Numbered from the stretch's first letter, positions 48,242 to 61,040 are shown. The stretch: DNA of 64,000 bases from Henckelia pumila (GCF_033568475.1 NW_027331831.1:10850001-10914000), one strand, 5' to 3'. Made by a program: numbers and translations. The notes: a model not told the origin generated them from the letters alone.

Positions 48242-49335
48242 ATGGCACCAGGAGGAAGAGGTAGAAAAGGGAAGGAAGTTGTAGAAGAGTCTGCAGCGGA
48301 AAATGTTATAAATCTTGATGATATTGTCAGGGGAAGACGTGGTCGACCAGCTGTTCAGCCTCCGAAAGATGTGGAATTAGAGGTAGAACAACAACCACGG
48401 GTAAATCCTGACAAAGGAAAAGAGATTCAGGCTGAGGATGATCCAATAGCCCAATTGACTGAGAAAATGGGAGGAATACGATTAATAATTTCTCAATTTC
48501 AGGAGTTGCGTCCGCAAAAGTTCTTTGGTAATGAAGGAAGTGAGAAAGCTGCTAGTTGGTTGAAAAGTCTCAACAATATGTTTAATGGACTAGAATATCC
48601 TGATGATATTCGACTGAAGTTAGTTCCTTTTCAACTTAAAGACCGAGCGCAACTTTGGTGGGAAACGACAGCAGAAACATTTTCTGATTCTGGTGAAAAA
48701 ATCACATGGGAAGTATTTTGTAAGCAGTTTGCACAAGAATATGCACCACCATCTTATTATTCTGCTAAAGAAGACGAATTTAATCTGTTGGTGCAAGGCA
48801 ATAAATCTGTTGCTGAATATGCTTCTCAATTTTCTGCTCTTTTGCCTTATGTCCCACATGTTGCAAATAATGATCGGTCAAAGCTTTCACATTTTCTGAA
48901 GGGGCTTACACGAACGATTCATACGTTGGTAACTACTGGAACTCCATCGACTTATATGAAAGTGGTAGAAAAGGCAAAGAAGATTGAAGCAAGTCTACTC
49001 AGGGGTGAACCACAATCAATCCCAGCAGCTAGTCCTCAAGGAGCTGGAAGTAGTTCACAGACACCAATGGGTTTACCTTCATATCAGCCTATTCAATCTT
49101 CTCAGCAAGCGAAAAGGCCTTGGTTTAAAGCTAAGGGGAAACCATTTAAAAAGAAACAGCAGTCTAGTTTATCGAGTTCCAGTGGTAGTCGTGCAGAAAG
49201 TTCAGTTGGATCGTCTGGTAGGGTGTACTGTGACAGATGTGGTGGTAAGTATTTGAGTGCACATTGTACAGGATTTCCAGGAACTTGTTATACTTGTGTG
49301 CAGGCTGGACATTCATCTCGAGTATGTCCAAATGC
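48242..49335 (+). pseudogene. Gypsy gag, frame-shifted after the zinc knuckle
   Basis: Starts MAPGGRGRKGKEVVEE. The capsid-like retrotrans_gag core follows (PQKFFGNEGSEKAASWL, LKDRAQLWWETTAE, YYSAKEDEFNLLVQGNKSV), then a Ser/Gln-rich linker and the knuckle [14 protein letters not shown]. The frame then changes by one base at about 49326-49345, so protease and everything downstream are in another frame. Tekay elements normally have a single gag-pol frame, so this is probably a disabling indel, although a programmed shift cannot be excluded. Confidence 0.85.
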
Positions 49336-49339
49336 AGAC

Positions 49340-52300
49340 TGCAATTTCAGCCACAACAGTTTGGCCAGTTTTCTGGACGACCATCATTCAGACCATATGC
49401 TCATGTACCACAGTTTGCTCCTACACAGCCTTATGTTCCAGTACAGTCCACTCAGCAGCCTAGGTATCCATCTCCTCAGAGTCAGCAGCGTTTTCCAGGT
49501 CCACAGCAGGCTCAAGTCCATGCTATGACTCGGGATCAGGCACAAGATGCACCTGGGGGAGTTATTGCAGGTATTTTTTGTTATATTTTTGAGTATCCTG
49601 CACGTATCTTGATAGACACAGGAGCATCTCATTCATTTTTATCTGTTACATTTGCTGATGAGCATGAGATTGCTTTTACTCCGTTATTGGATACTGTGTC
49701 TGTTGCTACTCCTGCTGGTGTTTTCTTGATGTCTAATGAGATAATTTTGAATTGTGTGATTAGATTTGAGGATAAGATCTTGATAACCAATCTAATCAAA
49801 CTAGCTATGTCTGATTTTGACTGTATCTTGGGTATGGATACACTGATGAATTATAGAGCTATGGTTGATTGTTTCCATGGCATTGTGAGATTTAGACCGT
49901 ATTATGGCAATAAGTGGAATTTTTATGGTAGTGATTCACAATCTCGCATTCCATTAGTATCGGCAATGGAAATGTTTAGATTATTGTCGATAGGAAATGA
50001 AGGATTTATGATTTATGCTCTAGATGCGACGAAGGAAGAGAAATTAAAAGTTTCAGATATTCCTGTCGTTAAGGATTTTCCTAATGTATTTCCTGATGAG
50101 ATTTCGGGTTTTCCGCCTCAAAGGGAAATAGATCTTAGCATTGAATTAATGTCAGAGACAAGTCCTATTTTCCGAGCTCCATATCGATTAGCTCCAGCAG
50201 AATTGAAAGAACTCAAGACGCAATTGCAAGATTTGCTGGAAAAAGGTTATATTAGACCAAGTGTATCACCTTGGGGTGCTCCAGTCTTGTTTGTGAAGAA
50301 TAAAGACGGAACGATGAGAATGTGCATCGATTATCGGCAATTGAATCAGGCTACTGTGAAGAATAAGTATCCTTTGCCACGAATTGATGACTTGTTTGAT
50401 CAGTTGCAGGGTACATCTGTATATTCTAAAATTGATCTTCGTTCCGGATATCATCAACTTCGAGTTAGAGAGGAAGATATTTCCAAGACAACATTTCGAA
50501 CGCGTTACGGACATTATGAATTATTAGTTGTGCCTTTCGGGTTGACTAATGCTCCAGCGGTTTTTATGGATTTAATGAATCGTGTGTTTCGGGATTTTAT
50601 AGATCGATTTGTTATCGTTTTCATTGATGACATTTTGATTTATTCTAAGTCAAGGAAGGAGCATAAAGAACATTTAACATTAGTTCTTCAGATACTCAGA
50701 ACATCACAATTATATGCTAAGTTTTCGAAGTGTGAATTTTGGCTGGACAGAGTATTATTTCTAGGACATGTGATATCAGCACAAGGGGTATCTGTCGATC
50801 CTAGTAAAATTGAAGCTGTTCTTAATTGGTCTCGACCAACCAATGTCTCTGAGATTCGTAGTTTTTTGGGTTTGGCTGGATATTATAGGCGTTTCATCAA
50901 GGGATTTTCCGAAATAGCTAGGCCTATGACTATATTGACGCAAAAAGATCGACGTTTTGTGTGGACTGAGGAATGTGAAGCTAGTTTTCAGACTTTGAAA
51001 GAGAAAAATTGACTACGGCTCCAGTACTAGCATTACCTTCAGGCTCAGGTGGATTTGTTGTCTGTACAGATGCTTCTTTGAATGGACTGGGTTGTGTTTT
51101 GATGCAAAATGGACGCGTGATTGCGTATGAATCTCGTCAATTGAAACCACATGAGACTTGTTATCCAGTTCATGATTTAGAATTGGCTGTCATTGTGCAT
51201 GCATTGAAAATATGGAGTCATTATCTGTACGGTGAACAGTTTGTGATTTATTCCGATCATAAGAGTCTGAAATATTTATTCACACAGTCTGATTTGAATA
51301 TGAGACAACGTCGATGGTTGGAACTGCTTAAGGATTTTGACTGTGATATTCAATACCAGCCAGGAAACGTGAATCAAGTTGCAGATGCTTTGAGCAGAAA
51401 AGTTCATACTAAGATGTTGGCATCGTTAACTATTTCTAAAGTTCATGAGCATTTGAGAACTTCAGGATTGACTTATCGAGCTAAAGGTAATCATTTCATA
51501 GTTTCATCTATACAAGTTGAACCACGAATAATTTCGAAAATCAAAGCAGCACAAAAGACTGATCCATACATTCATCACTTGAAAGAATTAACTCCAACTG
51601 GTCAGTCAGGGAAATTTCTTGTTGCTTCTGATGGATGTTTGCGTTATAATGGAAGACTTGTGGTTCCGAATTTGATAGATTTGAAAGATGATATACTACG
51701 AGAAGCTCATTGTAGTCGACATAGTATACATCCTGGAATTAGAAAGATGTATCATATCTTGAAAGCCCATTACTGGTGGGAAGGTATGAAAAATGATATT
51801 TCTGATTTTGTGGCTAAGTGTTTGACGTGTCAACAAGTTAAGGCTGAAAGAATGAGACCAGGTGGTATGTTACTTAGTCTTGAAGTACCACAGTGGAATT
51901 GGGAACACATTACTATGGATTTCGTGACACACCTACCTCGATCTAATCGTGGTTGTGATGCCATTTGGGTTATTGTGGATAGATTGTCTAAATCTACCCA
52001 TTTTATTCCATATGATCGTACTTGGACATATACGAAAATGGAGAAAATGTACATTGATCAGATAGTATGATTGCATGGTGTGCCAGTTACTATAGTATCA
52101 GACCGTGATCCCAGATTTACTTCTAAGTTTTGGTCTAGTTTGCAATCAGCTTTGGGTTCTAAATTGGCCATGAGTACTGCCTATCATCCACAGACAAATG
52201 GTCAATCTGAAAGAACTATTCAGACGCTTGAAGATTTATTACGAGCTGTTGTGATGGATTTTAGTGGTGGTTGGCAAGAATCTTTAGCTTTGGTGGAATT

Positions 52301-53006
52301 CTCTTACAATAATAGTTATCAAGTATCTATCGGGATGGCACCATTTGAAGCCTTGTATGGCAGAAAATGTAGATCTCCGATCTGTTGGGAAGAAGTAGGA
52401 GAATGATAGTTGTCAGGACCAGAGTTTATTCAAGAGATGAAAGAAAAAGTTGACCTGATCAGGAAAAGAATGAAAGCAGCCCAGGATCGTCAAGCCAGCT
52501 ATGCTAATAACAGACGTAGACCTTTAGAATTTCAGGTTGGCGATTTTGTTTTCTTGAAAGTATCACCATTTCGTGGTACTATGAGATTTGGGCGTAAAGG
52601 GAAATTAGCTCCTCGTTATATCGGTCCATACGAGATTGTTGAGAAGATTGGTATTTTAGCGTATCGTTTGAACTTGCAGCAGAGTTTGTCTGCGATACAT
52701 GATGTATTTCACGTATCTATGTTACGGAAGTATGAACCAGATCCTTCTCATATCTTGAGGGCTGATGATGTGGAGTTGGATAGTTCCCTTAGCTATGTTG
52801 AGTATCCAGTGCAGATTCTTGATCGTAAAGAAAAGCAGCTTAGGAACAAAATGATTCATTTGGTTATGGTTGAATGGAGTAGACATGGGAGAGAAGAAGC
52901 TACGTGGGAATTGGAGTCTAGAATGCGTCAAGAATGGCCTCATTTGTTTGACAATGTCATGAATTATGCCATGTACTCTGATTTTCCTATGTACTATCAG
53001 TGGTAG
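49340..53006 (+). pseudogene. Gypsy pol: protease, RT, RNase H, integrase, chromodomain
   Basis: Protease [12 protein letters not shown] (about 49610); RT with [19 protein letters not shown] and [14 protein letters not shown]; RNase [15 protein letters not shown] and [11 protein letters not shown]; integrase zinc-binding HPGIRK...CLTCQQVKA, core [36 protein letters not shown]. The tail HVSMLRKY...VEWSRHGREEATWELES is chromodomain-like and would direct insertion to heterochromatin. Breaks: two extra bases in an A run before 51009; TGA at 52068; TGA TAG at 52404-52409. The stops fit C-to-T changes of arginine and glutamine codons. Confidence 0.93.
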
Positions 53007-53083
53007 ATGCTTGACCACTATGTATATAAGTTTGATGTGTGCTTGATTTCGAGGACGAAATCTTCTTTTTAGAGGGGAAGAAA

Positions 53084-55207
53084 TGTAAGGACCCGATATT
53101 AATATATTAATTAATTTGTGTGTTAAAAATATGTATTTATAAATATTTGTTTATAGACGATATTAAAATGAATATGTTATTTATAGAGCACACAAGAGTT
53201 GAAATAACTCAAACCGGATCAAGTTTGAACCCCGAATGAATAAAATAAAACACACATTAAACTAATACATATCTATATATAAATATAATATATATATATA
53301 TATATATATAATAAACTCTCTCTCTCCACCGTCTCTCTCCCTCCGTATCCTTCCTTCTGTTTCTTTGTTTTTAAAATTTCTTCATTTCTTCAAATCGCCG
53401 TAACTTTTCCGTCGGTTATCGATTTTCGAAAATAAATATAGTTCCGGAATCCTCGCGACGAGAGCTTTCTTTTGATACCAAGTTCGTAAGATTTTGTCGC
53501 TTTTTTAAAAACCCGACGTCAACAGCCGCTGTCCAGCCGCCGCCGTTCGCCGCCGTTTGCCACCTTCGATCGTCGCCGGAGTTTAGGGGTAGGTTGTGTT
53601 AGTTGGTTAGACCTTTAATTCCAAGCTTTGAGGTTATTTTCAGTAGTTAGGGTTTCGAATTTTGGGAATTTTGATTCGATTGACTTTCGATAATTGATAT
53701 TTGATTTATTATTGGTTGTAGGTATTATATCGGACTCGATTGGAGGTATTGGCTATTTTTCAGAAATTATTGGAGCATTATTTCGAATTTCCAGATTTAT
53801 TTTATTGGGAATTTCAAATTTTAGAAGTCTTGAAATCAAGTTTTAGATGTTTTGATGTGTTAGAATTGATATATATAATATTCAAAAATTTTGGGAATTT
53901 TCTGGAAATATTCAGAATCTGAATATGTTGATATTTCGACTTTTAGAGTCATTTATCGAGATTTAGACATGGATAGGATGACTGAATATGAAGAATATTT
54001 GGAACTGTTAGTTTGATTTTTAGACTTAGTTCCGATAATTGTCAGATTTGTAAACGAAAATAGGAATTGATGTGAAATAAATGGTTTTTCACAGGATTGG
54101 AGTATTCGAATATTACTTGAGATATTTCTGTGGTAATTAAGTGTTGGTTGAGGTACGTATGAGCTGTTTATATTACGATGCCTATAATGGCATGTAATGA
54201 TATTAAGTATTTTGTAATGAGTGATAACGTGTTTTATGTGCTTACGTGGATTATATGATTGCATTCACTCATTTACAAGTTTACATAGCACGTTGAGCCT
54301 TGACTCCTTTGATTGCTATTGATATTGATCTCTTGAGATATATTGAGTCATCATGGAGCGAGTGACATTGTTTTAGTGCACTCCTGAGATAGCATGAGGC
54401 ACGGACAGGTAGCTCCTGTCGCCCTCCGATGCTACGTACGACACTCTTGATGACAACATGAGGCTGGACGGGTCGCTCCTGTCACCCTCCGATGCTACGT
54501 GTATGGATTAGCAGTGATGATTCGAGGTCTGCTGCGTTCCTGGCACGGGTGGCCGCTGAGATTATTGTGATACGATTATTTGGACTCCTTTTGGTATCCC
54601 TTATTTCATTGATACCTGTCACGCATTACATTGCATTTCATTGCATTGTACTTGATTTTATTCATGTCAGTTATATTTGTCGTAATTTTTATAGTTCATC
54701 GTACTGGGGTCCGACCCCTGTTTTCTTTTTATGCTGTGGTTGTTTGTGATTCCATAACAGGTTATCCAGGGGGATTTGACGCATCTGGTGGATCGTCATC
54801 TAGTGGTACCCAGTGAGGCGAGCGTGGAGTCGAGTTTCCAGATATATGTATATATATATATCAGTTTAGCGAGTTTTATATTTGCCGGGGTGATGCCCTG
54901 TGTATCTGTATAAATAGGTTTGGACCTTGTTTTGAATTGTTATTTGTGTGATCGAGCCTTGCCGGCTCTGCATGTGTTTAGTCCTGGCCAGTGCGGCTAT
55001 AGGTTTGTAAATTGGAGTTGTGACTCTATTTTCGAGTATATATTGCTGGTTGTGTTGTACAGGTTTTTGGGATGTCCTATTTATGAATAGGTCATGCCGA
55101 AATTTCTGTAGGCCCAAACGTAAATTTTTAACTCGTTTTCGCTGTTTACATTAATTAATCCTGGTTGTTTGATCATTAAATATTAAATCATGACACGGGC
55201 CCTTTCA
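53084..55207 (+). repeat. 3' LTR of the gypsy element
   Basis: 2124 bp, very similar to the 5' LTR with scattered substitutions and a few short indels, including extra sequence near 53142-53172 and an extra ccgccg unit near 53530. Confidence 0.95.
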
Positions 55208-55366
55208 ATACCCCTATTAACTACAACTTGAAAATTGTGCAATCATTTTTTAATACATTAAATAGGGATAAAATAGGAAGTTTGTATAAAATTTGTTTTC
55301 TCAATAATTTTTTCTTAATCCGCATGACAAAAAAAGTAAGATTATATAATCGGCACAGATGGAGTA

Positions 55367-56121
55367 TTAGATACCACTTGATGTGGTGGATTTAAAAATT
55401 GATTGATTAGGGTCTATTTTTTTCACTCTACATATATTGATAAATTTTCATTCTTAAATATATTATTGAGATAATGTATGTACAGATAATATGCATAAAA
55501 TTTTCGATCATACATTATTATATTATCAAAATATATGATTTATTATCTTTATATTATGCAACATTAAACATCTCGAGTCGAAAAATACAATACAAAGATT
55601 AACATCCAAGGGGCGTACTATTACTGTACATGATACTACTGGCCATAAATTATTATGATAATTATCTCAATAAATCTAATTATTATGGAATATTTACATA
55701 TATCATGTATATATATTTTATATCTTACTGTTTCTTACTTCATTTGATAGCTATTAATTACAAAAATACAAGTTTTAAAATTATTTATTTATTCAATTAC
55801 AAAAACACCACTTTTTAGAATTGTTCTTTTTTTTTTCGTTAAAAACATATGGTATCATATAAACATATAATACATATAATACGTGCACTCGTAGTATTAT
55901 ATTCAGCATGAGGGAGGTTTTGGTCTTTTGTATGACTCCCTCATTTTTTTTTATCATTTGATAGCTATTTAATTACGAAAATATCACTTTTATTTTTTTG
56001 TCCTCATGTTGATATTTATTTACGTAAAAGACATTTTTGTATTTTTTTAAATTCATTTATATTTTTCTTTTTTTGTTTAACAAAAAATAGACTGTACAAG
56101 CATGCTATATGTACATCACAG
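55367..56121. other. AT-rich intergenic
   Basis: ttatttacaaaaacaccact-type segments recur near 55750-55815 and 55960-55990, suggesting local duplication. No gene recognised. Confidence 0.45.
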
Positions 56122-56566
56122 AAGAGGTGTAAATGAATCGAGTCAGTTCGCGAGATTTTTAAGCCGGCTAAATAAATATTTGGTTTATATTCGAACTTAT
56201 CGAAGTCGAGTCGAACAAAAGATGTTTAAACTTTTTTTGAATCGAACTCCAGCCAAAAATACTTTGTTAGATAGTTCGTGAGCCGCTTGCGAAGAGCTTA
56301 TTATTTTATTAATATAATATAAATAAAAAATAAATATATAAATATTTCAAACCTTTCGGATATTTCGAGCTTTCAAACGAACTCAAACTTTAATATCCGA
56401 ACAATAGTTCTAATAGGTTTGAATATTTCGAGTCGAACTTGAGCCAAAATATTTGAAATTTTAGCTTTAAATCGAGCTCAAACTCTAGTATATTTAATTC
56501 GAACCAAAACTCAAGCCTTAATTTTTTAATATTATTCGACTCGATTTTTGGTTCGTATGCACCCCT
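56122..56566. repeat. Putative hAT-like repeat rich in TCGAGTCGAA strings
   Basis: Starts AGAGGTGTAAATGAATCGAG and ends TTCGTATGCACCCCT, a short inverted terminal match of the AGGGGTGTNAA type common in hAT elements. The body is full of cgaactcaa/gagtcgaac strings. No 8-bp duplication found. Confidence 0.45.
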
Positions 56567-56770
56567 ACACCCGAGTACTAGTTATATTATTAAAGAATAT
56601 GGTTTTTTTTTTTTTTTTTTTACAATAACTACCTTTGGTAAGTTAAAATATATCCATTCAAAATGTACAAAACTCTTATTAGATCATATCATAGGTCAAT
56701 TTAATAAATCAAATATTTAATATTTTTTTATAAATATGAATTTGGTCAAACCATCTCACAATCACATATT

Positions 56771-56903
56771 AAGGATGACAATGGGTCAGAGCGGGGACGG
56801 GATGTCTTTCCCATCTCCGCCTCATTCCCCGTTATTTTTAATCAGGGATTCCCCATCCCCATACCCGCGGGTACTTAATCTTCATCCCCGTTTTCATACC
56901 CGA

Positions 56904-56940
<37 letters not shown>

Positions 56941-57413
56941 AATATATGATTTATATATTATATATATTATTAGTCAATTTTATTGTAAAATGCATTAAAA
57001 AACTTTGGTGTAAAAAATTTTGATTGTAAAATTAAAATTTACATTAATAATAATATCTTGAATAAGAAATATCTCTGTCAAACAAGATTATTTTTTTAAG
57101 TGAATGAAAATTGTTTTTTTAAAGTAGAATATTCAAAATTTTAGCAAGAATATATTTTTTCCCATTTTTTTAAATAAATAATGAATATACATGATTAATC
57201 TTAATAGTTTATTTATGTTACGTAATCAAATAATATTTTTATATTATAAAAATTATGTTATCATAAATGTATGCATTATATATAATGCATAAAAATAATA
57301 CAAACTAATAAATACTATTATTTTTAATATTTAATATAATTTTTATATTTTTCAAAGATTTAATAAAATTTATTATTATTACTATTATTATGATTATGAT
57401 TATGATGATGACG

Positions 57414-57449
<36 letters not shown>

Positions 57450-57620
57450 ATAGCGGGTTTCGGGGATGACCAGATAACATCTCCATACCCGTCCAATATG
57501 TTTCGGAAATTTTTAAAAATTTTCAAACCCAAACTCATACTCGAAAAAGCTCTCTCATATCCGTCTTGTTTCAGGTTTTCCCTGCGGGTCCCCGAACCCG
57601 TGGAAAAATTATCATCCCTA
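56771..57620. repeat. Putative hAT-like repeat with GGGGATG strings
   Basis: Ends GGATGACAATGGG and, inverted, AGGGATGATAA. Inside the ends lie cccgcgggtac/ccatccccatacccg and, inverted, gcgggtttcggggatg. Interior has (AT)n at 56905-56937, very AT-rich filler and an (ATT)n/(ATG)n tract at 57369-57450. No clear target duplication. Confidence 0.5.
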
Positions 57621-58312
57621 TCATAGATATAGATCAATGAAACAGTTTCACAAAAATATTCATAAAGATTCAAAGAAAAATATATCAAATGTAGTGATGG
57701 GAAATAAATACAGAAATGTCAAGTATATCGAGTGTACTATACCGAAAGATATCGAATTTGCTGAAATTTTCGGTACATCGAAGATTTCAGTACAATACAA
57801 TCACAATATCGAATATTTCGATATGGTAATGATATGAAATTTGGAAAATTTGATATGTACCGGAATACCGAAACACCGATACAATTTATAGATAAATTTA
57901 AATAATAAATTTTTAAATATATATATATATATACATATATATCGGTATACCAAAATTTTCGATACGTTATCGATATATATATTTTTTATAACATAAATTT
58001 TGATATGATATATAGTATACAATTTTGGGTATTGTTATCATCGGAAAGAGATTGGATAGACATGACAACTTTTTTCACCAAGATTTTATTTCTCGATGTA
58101 GCCTAGATATAAGGGCCGGTCAACTACACACACTCAACAACTTGTGAATAAGCGTCCAAAGAATTTTTCGACGTGGTCACTCTAATACTAAAGTCAATAT
58201 GAGGCTCACATGAGAAGAAAACTCTGTATAAGATATCCAATGCAAACTTTTTTCTTATCACGGATTCTTTTCCTTATCTTGATAGATACGAAGATATCTA
58301 GATAAAACAACA
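57621..58312. other. Degenerate repeat with ATATCGGTATACC strings
   Basis: 57715-58020 contains many variants of tatcgatat, ttcggtaca and accgaaatacc, like a decayed inverted-repeat element. 58030-58312 is unremarkable. Confidence 0.4.
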
Positions 58313-58931
58313 ATGTATTTGCCTTCATATATCCCTTCCAAACTTTCCAAGCTCTTCATCCCTCCTGGCCCAGATCTCCTTAATTCTTTCCTACCTTCAA
58401 ATTTTCTTCCCTTATGCTATCGTGGCTGCAATGGGTCCCCGGCCCCGATACCTCATGTCCTCGGAACCTTTTACCAGTGGATCACGCCCCTTACAACCAG
58501 TGGCGAAGCCAGGATTTCTGATCTACCCGGGCTAAAATTTTATGCTCCCGAATCCTTTAATATTTTCAATTGGGCTACCCGACTAATACCAAATTAATCC
58601 AAAATTTTTCAAAATTTATATTTATATATACAAAAATTTAAAAAACTTTCGGGCCACCCGAACTACAGCCCGAGTGGACACAAGTGTGGCTCCGCCTTTG
58701 CGTACAACGGCCGCCTCGGGCTCTCGAAACCCCTGCCTAACATTCCACTGGATCGGGGGTCTCCTCGCCGACCCACTAGGTAATTCCCGGGTAGCTGTCC
58801 TGAGATGCATCTCGGTCCGGATGCGGACCCAAATCTTATCCAAGATATCTGATACGATACAATATACCACCTCTAACCAAACCAAATGTTCGGTTGTCTT
58901 GAATGAAAATATAAATCATAAAAATAATTAA
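58313..58931 (+). pseudogene. Unknown ORF interrupted by a hAT MITE
   Basis: 58313-58497 reads MYLPSYIPSKLSKLFIPPGP and on to FYQWITPLTT. From 58701 the frame continues TTAASGSRNPCLTFHWIGGL. If the MITE at 58498-58700 plus one target copy is removed, the two halves are in one frame of roughly 135 codons. The sequence is clearly GC-richer than its flanks. I recognise no domain. It could be a relic of a host gene, or a chance frame in a degenerate GC-rich repeat. Confidence 0.35.
58498..58700. mobile_element. hAT-like MITE (CAGTGGCGAAGCCA ends)
   Basis: 203 bp. Starts CAGTGGCGAAGCCAGGATTT and ends TGTGGCTCCGCCTTTG, inverted ends of the CAGNGGCGGAGCCA kind. Flanks cttacaac (58490-58497) and cgtacaac (58701-58708) match 7 of 8, as for an 8-bp hAT duplication with one later change. 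Confidence 0.8.
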
Positions 58932-59412
58932 ATAAAAAATTTGGATCTCTAAGAATTTGAAAACGTGTTTGGTTGTGGTGGCAGTCCAATTTGATGTTTG
59001 ATTCTAAATTTGGAAGCTCAACTCGAATGGACCATGTGAAAATCCACATTCTTGTTTGGGCCATAATAAAAGTTCAAATTTAACAATTGCAGATTTCTTT
59101 TGATCCCATCATCGAGATTGGACTATGTTATGTGTGTTTACTCAAAATATAGAATCTTCCAAAAAATAATATAAATTTTTTTTTTTTCAAAAACCAATTT
59201 CATTTTTTTTTTTAGCTGTGAACTCGGATCTTGAATATTTTAAACCCTATTTAATTTCAGGAATCAATCAAGACCGAGAAATTAATCATAACTAATCAAA
59301 ATCGACTCGAGCCATGTGGTTCGAGCATCTCCAGCTCCTCATGAATACCTGCTAGTCCGTCGCTAGTAAAGTTCAGTTTTACAGATATTTATTTCGTCGT
59401 AACAGCTCTACC

Positions 59413-59620
59413 CAGAGGCGGAGCCACATATAGTGGCACCCAGGATTTAGCCCGAATGGCCCGAAATTTTTTTAAAATTTTTTATATATTAATTTTGGAA
59501 AATTTTGGATTAATTAGATACATATTAGTCCAGGTCGTTCAATTTCAAAAGTTAAACAATTCTTGAGTTTAAAATTTTAGTTTGAATAGTTTAAGAATCC
59601 TGGCTCTGGCTCTGCCATTG
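59413..59620. mobile_element. Second hAT-like MITE of the same family
   Basis: Starts CAGAGGCGGAGCCACATATA and ends GGCTCTGGCTCTGCCATTG. It shares the aggatttagcccg/ggcccga and ttttggattaatt motifs with the element at 58498. Flanking duplication not clear. Confidence 0.65.
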
Positions 59621-59964
59621 GGTCAAGGCCGTTCCTATTTGGAGGCCGAAGAGTCGTCCGACTCGGACCCATTTTTTTTCGGAGCCCAGAATTTTGAAAA
59701 AAAAATTTATTATATAAAAGTGTAAATTGATCTAATATAAAGTAATTATTTTTGGGCTTTTTTCATTCATATCTCAGAAAATTATTTTTTCTTTGTCTAC
59801 TGCCTAATATAAATTTTTTTTATTATTTCTGGGCTTTTTGATAAATTTATTTATGAAGTTTATTATTCCTATGTCTCTTGATAATTTTTTTCAAATATAA
59901 ATTATTTTTCTCGTGCCCAATAAAAACAAAAAAACCTTTTTATTCCCTAAATTTATTATATATT
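59621..59964. other. Intergenic
   Basis: Includes a short GC-richer stretch with gaggccgaagagtcgtccgac and then AT-rich DNA. No gene. Confidence 0.45.
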
Positions 59965-60227
59965 TGTTGAAAATATATTATTTTATTATTGTTAAATATT
60001 GAATGTTGAATATTGAGTTGTAAAATGTTGAAAATTAGTGTGTGATGATGTAGATGATGATATATTAATTTTTGGATTAATCTCAAATGTGGATCTATAA
60101 ATAGGTCTTCATTTGTGATGAAAAACACAATTGAGTTGAGAGAAAAATATTATAAAATGTAGAGTTTGATATATTTTGAGTTTTGGAGTTTTTACTTTTT
60201 ACCGTAAATTTTTACTTTTTCATAACA
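59965..60227 (+). repeat. 5' LTR of the decayed copia
   Basis: 263 bp. It matches the reverse complement of the young element's LTR over most of its length, including CTATAAATAGGTCT and TTTACTTTTTACCGTAAATT, with many substitutions and short indels. Confidence 0.9.
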
Positions 60228-60411
60228 CGTTATCAGCACGAAGCTATAAAAGTCCTCCATATTTTTCCAAGCTCCAAAACACAAGAAAAAGGTAACAAAA
60301 GTAAGAATATTTATTTTATTGTTTATTTATTTGTTGTGTATATATTTAATATATAATATCATGTTATTATCAAAAATGATAAAAAAAAAATTAGTTTTTT
60401 AAAAACTTGTT

Positions 60412-60492
60412 ATAAATTCTGGGAGGGTGTTAAGACGGCATCTCACACTCCCAGTAAGGGATACGAGAAGTATAAAAGACTCTAAGGTTTTT
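60412..60492 (+). other. Conserved hairpin-forming block in the copia leader
   Basis: ttgttataaattctgggagg ... cacactcccagtaagggatac is nearly the same as the minus strand of 42350-42432 in the young element. GGGAG-TGT pairs with ACACTCCC in both copies with a two-base bulge. The position between primer site and gag would suit an RNA packaging or dimerisation signal (inference). Confidence 0.5.
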
Positions 60493-60836
60493 AAACAATA
60501 ACGTGATATGATATATATTTATTATATATATATACTAATTATATCAATATATAATTTCATGTTATTATATAAGAGGTTGTCTAGGACACTGACCTTATAA
60601 TAACGTGATATGATATATATTTTATTGCGTATATTTAATTATGATTATTATTATATGCATTGCATCATTATCACGAATTTTTATTCAACACATACTCGTT
60701 TTTTTTCTTACCCCCAATGGTCACAAACGATAACAAAACGGCTAGTTTTTGGTCTATAAATATGTTCACTCAAACTCATTTTAAATCACATCAAAATTCA
60801 TTCTTTCTCTCAAAATATTTTCTCGTTTTTCAAAGA

Positions 60837-61010
60837 TGAAGATGATGGCATTTCTAAGGCTATTTTTCATAACGATTATGATCATCATGCTTACGAATCT
60901 TGTACTCACCAGCGATTTTCCACCACATACTTTTTCTCTATTTGTACACGCACTTGTAATATTCGTTCTTCCATTATTTTGTATTGTCATATTAATGGAA
61001 ATTAACTAAT
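60837..61010 (+). CDS. Small hydrophobic ORF in the leader, second copy
   Basis: MKMMAFLRLFFITIMIIMLT to VILMEIN, 57 residues, two hydrophobic segments, ending just before gag. Same length and position as 41646-41819 on the other element. A CTATAAATATG box lies at about 60754-60764. Confidence 0.4.
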
Positions 61011-61040
61011 AAAATGCATTGTTACTTTTCTAGTACCACC

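Larger units (their letters stand above)
45887..55207 (+). mobile_element. Tekay-like Ty3/gypsy chromovirus, full length
   Basis: LTRs at 45887-47974 and 53084-55207 start TGTAAGGACCCGATATT and end CCCTTTCA. ATACC flanks both ends (45882-45886 and 55208-55212). A tRNA-iMet primer site TGGTATCAGAGCG follows the 5' LTR (47977-47989), and the polypurine tract AGAGGGGAAGAAA precedes the 3' LTR. The order protease, RT, RNase H, integrase, chromodomain-like tail and the long LTRs fit the Tekay/Del clade. Several breaks in pol make it non-functional. Confidence 0.95.
45785..55364. mobile_element. Stowaway-like MITE split by the gypsy element
   Basis: Left part 45785-45886 begins CTCCATTCGTTCCAATTATA. 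Right part 55213-55364 ends CGGCACAGATGGAG. These ends are inverted-complementary in the manner of Tc1/mariner Stowaway MITEs (CTCCCTCCGTCCCA type). TA flanks both (45783-45784 and 55365-55366). Without the gypsy insertion and one target copy the MITE is about 254 bp. Confidence 0.85.

Noticed and set aside
57305..57688. 127-codon minus-strand frame rich in isoleucine
   Set aside because: Produced by the (ATT)n microsatellite and AT-rich filler of a repeat.
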